Shown here: positions 6,167-8,269 of the stretch, one piece after another
How the letters are laid out: the number at the start of each line of letters is the position of its first letter
Numbering within the stretch: position 1 is the first letter of the stretch
Made by a program: the position numbers and the translations under genes
From: JBBQTU01 sp038213005
Lineage (GTDB): Bacteria > Planctomycetota > Phycisphaerae > Tepidisphaerales > Tepidisphaeraceae
Direction: 5' to 3'
Assembly: GCA_038213005.1 (NCBI GenBank)
Contig: JBBQTU010000190.1
Coordinates: forward strand, 1 to 8,269
DNA: 8,269 bases
Notes under the pieces: model-generated
Databases searched by the model: none
What the model saw: only the letters and a program-made list of their open reading frames with translations
What the model was told of the DNA's origin: nothing

Positions 6167-6457
6167 GATGGTCCAGTCCCCTCAAAACAACACGCAGCGA
6201 GGATATCGGCATCCTCTGGGGTACGTACCAGCGTCGCGGTGAGATGTTGAATGCTCCCGTCATTGTCGCGCTGCCGCGTCCGCTCCGCTTGGGCGTGCCC
6301 ATTTTTCTGGGCGGCCCTTGGGACTGCGGTGGCACGCCCCTTCATGGCTGCGCCCGCTCCCCCCGTCGCTTCCGCTGCGCCTATCGTTTATAGTTCTGCG
6401 TTTTCCGGCCGGCGATGTGGAACCTGTTGCTGCGGCCGAGTTATTACGAGTTGTACT
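6167..6457. other. Divergent intergenic region upstream of lysA and the hydrolase
   Basis: These 291 bases should carry both promoters. For lysA, TATAGT at 6389-6394 is a good -10 box but has only a poor -35 (tcgctt, 6366-6371, spacer 17). That would give a leader of about 57 bases. Between 6291 and 6339 are two hairpins that share bases: gccca/tgggc (6297-6301 with 6308-6312, a T-rich loop) and gggcgtgcc/ggcacgccc (6291-6299 with 6331-6339). I see no lysine riboswitch. An open frame in phase with lysA extends back to 6251, but its translation is not family-like. Confidence 0.5.
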
Positions 6458-7741
6458 ATGGATGCATTCGTCTACCGTAACGGTGAGCTGTCCTGCGAAG
6501 ATGTGCTGGCGGAAAAGATCGCCACGGACTTTGGCACGCCCGCTTATGTCTACTCGAAGCAGACGATCCTGAATCACTACCAGCAGATCGCCCAGGCTTT
6601 CGCGCCGGTGAACCCCACCATTTGTTTCTCGATCAAGAGCTGTGGCAACATCAACCTCTGCCGCATCCTGGCCGAGGCCGGCTGCGGATTTGACGTCACC
6701 AGCGGGGGCGAACTCTATCGCGCCCTCCAGGCTGGCGGCGAGCCCGGCAAGATCATCTACGCCGGCGTCGGCAAGACCGACGAGGAGATCCGCTATGCCC
6801 TGGAGACCGGCATCGCCGCGTTTAACATCGAATCCGAGGAAGAGGCCGAGAACATTGACCGCATCGCCGGCGAGATGGGCAAGCGGGCCGTCGGAGCCTT
6901 GCGCGTGAATCCCGACGTCGACCCCCACACCCACAAGTTCACCAGTACCGGCAAGAAGGAAACCAAGTTCGGCGTGGACATCGAGCGGGCCGAGGCTTTT
7001 TTCGCCCGGTTCCGCACGCTGAAGAATCTCCAGATGGCGGGGGTTCACATCCACATCGGCTCACCGGTCTATGAGATCGACCCTTATGTGCAGGCCGTGA
7101 AGAAGATGACGGCGCTGATCGACCGCCTCATGCTCCAGGGCCATCGCATCGAGTGGCTGGATCTGGGCGGCGGATATGCCGTAAATTATCTTCACCCCGA
7201 TCAGGCCCTGCCGATCAGCGAGCACGCCCGAGCATTGCTCCCCCTGATCAGTGGCAAGCCCTATCGCATCGCCATGGAGCCCGGCCGATACATCGTCGGA
7301 AACGCCGGCGTGTTGCTCACCCGCGTGCTCTATCGCAAGACCGGCGGTGCCAAGAAGTTCGTCATCATCGATGCCGGCATGAACGACCTGATTCGCCCGG
7401 CGCTGTACGATTCGTATCACTTCATCTGGCCCACCAGGCCGGACCAGCCGAACGTCCCGGACTCGCGCAACAAGGACCACCTGCCAATGAACGGCGAGAT
7501 CGTGGACGTCGTCGGCCCGATCTGCGAAAGCGGCGATTTCCTGGCCCACGACCGCCCACTGCCGGTCACCAAACGCGGCGACCTGCTGTGCGTCTTCACG
7601 GCCGGGGCCTACGGCTTCTCGATGAGCAGCAACTACAACAACCGCCGCCGGGCCGCCGAAGTGCTGGTCGACGGAAGCGAAGCCAAACTCATCCGCCGCC
7701 GCGAGACGTGGGAAGACCTGGTCGCGGCCGAGCGAATGTAG
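6458..7741 (+). CDS. lysA: Diaminopimelate decarboxylase
   Basis: LysA is a PLP enzyme that decarboxylates meso-diaminopimelate to L-lysine, the last step of lysine synthesis, in the cytoplasm. From ATG 6458 it is 427 residues, the usual length. The frame is open to 6251, but the extra 69 residues are Cys/Ala/Pro-rich and unlike the family, whereas MDAFVYRNGEL is a typical N-terminus. The alanine-racemase-like barrel holds the PLP lysine K60 in CFSIKSCGN, where many homologues read YAvKAN. It also holds HIHIGS (197-202), GGGY (237-240) and EPGRYIVGNAG (274-284). The second domain has the substrate site CESGD (356-360) and GAYGFSMSSNYN (383-394), whose Tyr385 contacts PLP. All key residues are present. 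No clear Shine-Dalgarno is visible. The gene is flanked by hairpins on the 3' side, so it is probably a single-gene unit. Confidence 0.96.
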   Translation: MDAFVYRNGELSCEDVLAEKIATDFGTPAYVYSKQTILNHYQQIAQAFAPVNPTICFSIKSCGNINLCRILAEAGCGFDVTSGGELYRALQAGGEPGKIIYAGVGKTDEEIRYALETGIAAFNIESEEEAENIDRIAGEMGKRAVGALRVNPDVDPHTHKFTSTGKKETKFGVDIERAEAFFARFRTLKNLQMAGVHIHIGSPVYEIDPYVQAVKKMTALIDRLMLQGHRIEWLDLGGGYAVNYLHPDQALPISEHARALLPLISGKPYRIAMEPGRYIVGNAGVLLTRVLYRKTGGAKKFVIIDAGMNDLIRPALYDSYHFIWPTRPDQPNVPDSRNKDHLPMNGEIVDVVGPICESGDFLAHDRPLPVTKRGDLLCVFTAGAYGFSMSSNYNNRRRAAEVLVDGSEAKLIRRRETWEDLVAAERM

Positions 7742-7777
7742 CACGACAGCGCAGCTTCATAACGATGCGATAAAGTG

Positions 7778-7799
7778 GGGCGGGCCGCCTCGGCCGCCC
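7778..7799 (+). terminator. Hairpin after lysA
   Basis: gggcgg(g)ccg pairs with cggccgccc across a 3-base loop: 9 base pairs with one bulged G, starting 36 bases after the lysA stop. The following sequence (attgggttgt) is only mildly T-rich, so efficiency as an intrinsic terminator is uncertain. Confidence 0.5.
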
Positions 7800-7814
7800 A
7801 TTGGGTTGTCAGGA

Positions 7815-7830
7815 TTGCCCGCTCGGGCAA
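7815..7830 (+). terminator. Second short perfect hairpin after lysA
   Basis: ttgcccg-ct-cgggcaa is a perfect inverted repeat, giving a 6-bp stem with a gctc tetraloop. It lies 15 bases after the first hairpin. The pair may act as a tandem 3' end for lysA or as a leader structure for the small gene beginning at 7853. No T run follows. Confidence 0.35.
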
Positions 7831-7852
7831 ACACGCCGGCCTCGGGCTGCGT

Positions 7853-8080
7853 ATGATTGTTGCGATGGCACAATGGCTTGAACATGGCGTGGTCCTGCTA
7901 CTCGTGGCATGCTGCGCGGCCGTAATCGCCCGCGGCATGCTCCGATGGGTCGCCGGCCGACAGCGCGGCGGCTGCGGCGGCTGCGGCGGGTGCGAGCCAA
8001 GATCCGCCGACAAACCGGCCGCCAAGCCCACCGCGCGAGTCGTGTTTCTGCCCGCAGGACAGCTCGGCCGCAAACGGTAG
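7853..8080 (+). CDS. Small Cys-rich single-pass membrane protein, FeoB-associated-like
   Basis: The product has 75 residues: a short N-terminus, one membrane helix at about 11-26 (HGVVLLLVACCAAVIA), a basic stop-transfer segment (R27-R38), then CGGCGGC at 41-47 and a Lys/Pro/Ala tail ending GRKR. One short helix followed by basic residues and a Gly-spaced Cys cluster resembles the FeoB-associated Cys-rich membrane proteins, proposed to bind or help move metal. That resemblance is by layout only, and no feoA or feoB is in the window. The cysteines would face the cytoplasm by the positive-inside rule. An upstream GTG at 7775 and the in-frame ATG at 7865 are alternatives. The GTG is disfavoured because it sits at the base of the lysA hairpin and adds an unlikely N-terminus. 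No Shine-Dalgarno is evident for any of them. Confidence 0.55.
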   Translation: MIVAMAQWLEHGVVLLLVACCAAVIARGMLRWVAGRQRGGCGGCGGCEPRSADKPAAKPTARVVFLPAGQLGRKR

Positions 8081-8138
8081 ACAAATGCCGGCCTCAAATA
8101 CGCTTCTCGGAGGAACACGTCCGGGGAATCACATTTGC

Positions 8139-8166
8139 TTGCGGAGCAGGCTCATCTTTATATGAT
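8139..8166 (+). promoter_or_regulatory. Predicted sigma70-type promoter
   Basis: TTGCGG (8139-8144) and TATGAT (8161-8166, five of six consensus bases) are separated by 16 bases. This predicts transcription from about 8173 and a leader of roughly 55 bases to the GTG at 8229. The -35 match is weak, but the local drop in G+C and the strong ribosome site downstream support it. Confidence 0.45.
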
Positions 8167-8180
8167 GTATAGGCGTAGTC

Positions 8181-8224
8181 GTCGCTTTGTGGGCGACCCT
8201 GAGTTTTCACTTTCCTCAAGGAGG
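8181..8224 (+). promoter_or_regulatory. Structured leader and Shine-Dalgarno of the right-edge gene
   Basis: AAGGAGG (8218-8224) is a perfect Shine-Dalgarno, four bases before GTG 8229. It sits in a tiny potential hairpin (cctc-aag-gagg, 8214-8224) that would partly cover it. Upstream, gtcgc/gcgac (8181-8185 with 8193-8197) forms another small stem. Both are short and may be chance. Confidence 0.5.
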
Positions 8225-8228
8225 TTCC

Positions 8229-8269
8229 GTGATCTCGTTTCTTGCACAACAGTCCGATAATTCCGGCGC
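8229..8269 (+). CDS. N-terminal fragment of a protein cut by the window end
   Basis: Only 13 full codons are present: GTG start, then ISFLAQQSDNSG. The start is supported by the perfect AAGGAGG four bases upstream and by a plausible promoter. The product cannot be identified from this. A short hydrophobic start followed by AQQ and a polar Gly/Ser/Asn stretch is reminiscent of some planctomycete YajC N-termini. I offer that only as a guess; it could equally be any short-leader exported or membrane protein. Confidence 0.6.
   Translation, partial: MISFLAQQSDNSG

Noticed and set aside
6251..6457. N-terminal extension of lysA to ATG 6251
   Set aside because: The extra 69 residues are Cys/Ala/Pro-rich and lie over the hairpins and likely promoter. 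The family N-terminus begins at MDAFVYRNGEL.
6167..6457. Lysine riboswitch upstream of lysA
   Set aside because: I could not find the conserved lysine aptamer core or a five-way junction pattern; only simple hairpins are visible.
6260..7744. Long minus-strand frames opposite lysA (264 and 227 codons)
   Set aside because: They mirror the lysA codons and have no family motif; lysA itself has all catalytic motifs.

Overview
The window looks like a piece of a G+C-rich bacterial chromosome, most likely a planctomycete or a near relative. This is an inference from four things: a PEP-CTERM exported protein, a secreted alpha/beta hydrolase with an extra C-terminal beta-rich domain, a long fused indolepyruvate oxidoreductase, and intergenic DNA full of short 'cgaaatccgaag'-type repeats. 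There is no rRNA or tRNA to settle it. Both ends cut genes. The left end lies inside a G/C-rich palindromic repeat that recurs at 4703-4730, so this may be a contig that broke at a repeat.

Layout. (1) 1-2551, minus: a large TPP- and Fe-S-dependent indolepyruvate ferredoxin oxidoreductase with fused domains. It runs off the left edge, and its reading frame stops looking like the family about 60 bases before the edge. (2) 2552-3586: no confident gene. It holds a weak short ORF, two G-quadruplex-type G-run clusters, a nearly perfect 61-bp tandem duplication and a 14-bp tandem repeat. (3) 3587-4225, plus: a PEP-CTERM protein with a good ribosome binding site and visibly lower G+C at third positions, followed by a strong 10-bp hairpin. 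(4) 4288-4816: no confident gene; a 16-bp direct repeat interleaved with a 23-bp inverted repeat, plus several small palindromes. (5) 4817-6166, minus: a secreted esterase-like alpha/beta hydrolase. (6) 6167-6457: a divergent intergenic region with competing hairpins. (7) 6458-7741, plus: diaminopimelate decarboxylase (lysA), followed by two hairpins. (8) 7853-8080, plus: a short single-pass membrane protein with a Cys-Gly-Gly-Cys-Gly-Gly-Cys motif. (9) 8081-8228: a likely promoter and structured leader, then from 8229 the first 13 codons of a gene with a perfect Shine-Dalgarno sequence.

How the genes relate. There is no clear operon. The genes are separated by gaps of about 110 to 900 bases, mostly with hairpins or repeats in between. 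LysA makes L-lysine from meso-diaminopimelate. The oxidoreductase would oxidise aryl-pyruvates from aromatic amino acid breakdown and pass electrons to ferredoxin. The hydrolase and the PEP-CTERM protein act outside the cytoplasm. I found no defence system, CRISPR array, integrase or transposase. The most unusual material is the intergenic repeat structure and the disrupted left end, not a new gene system.
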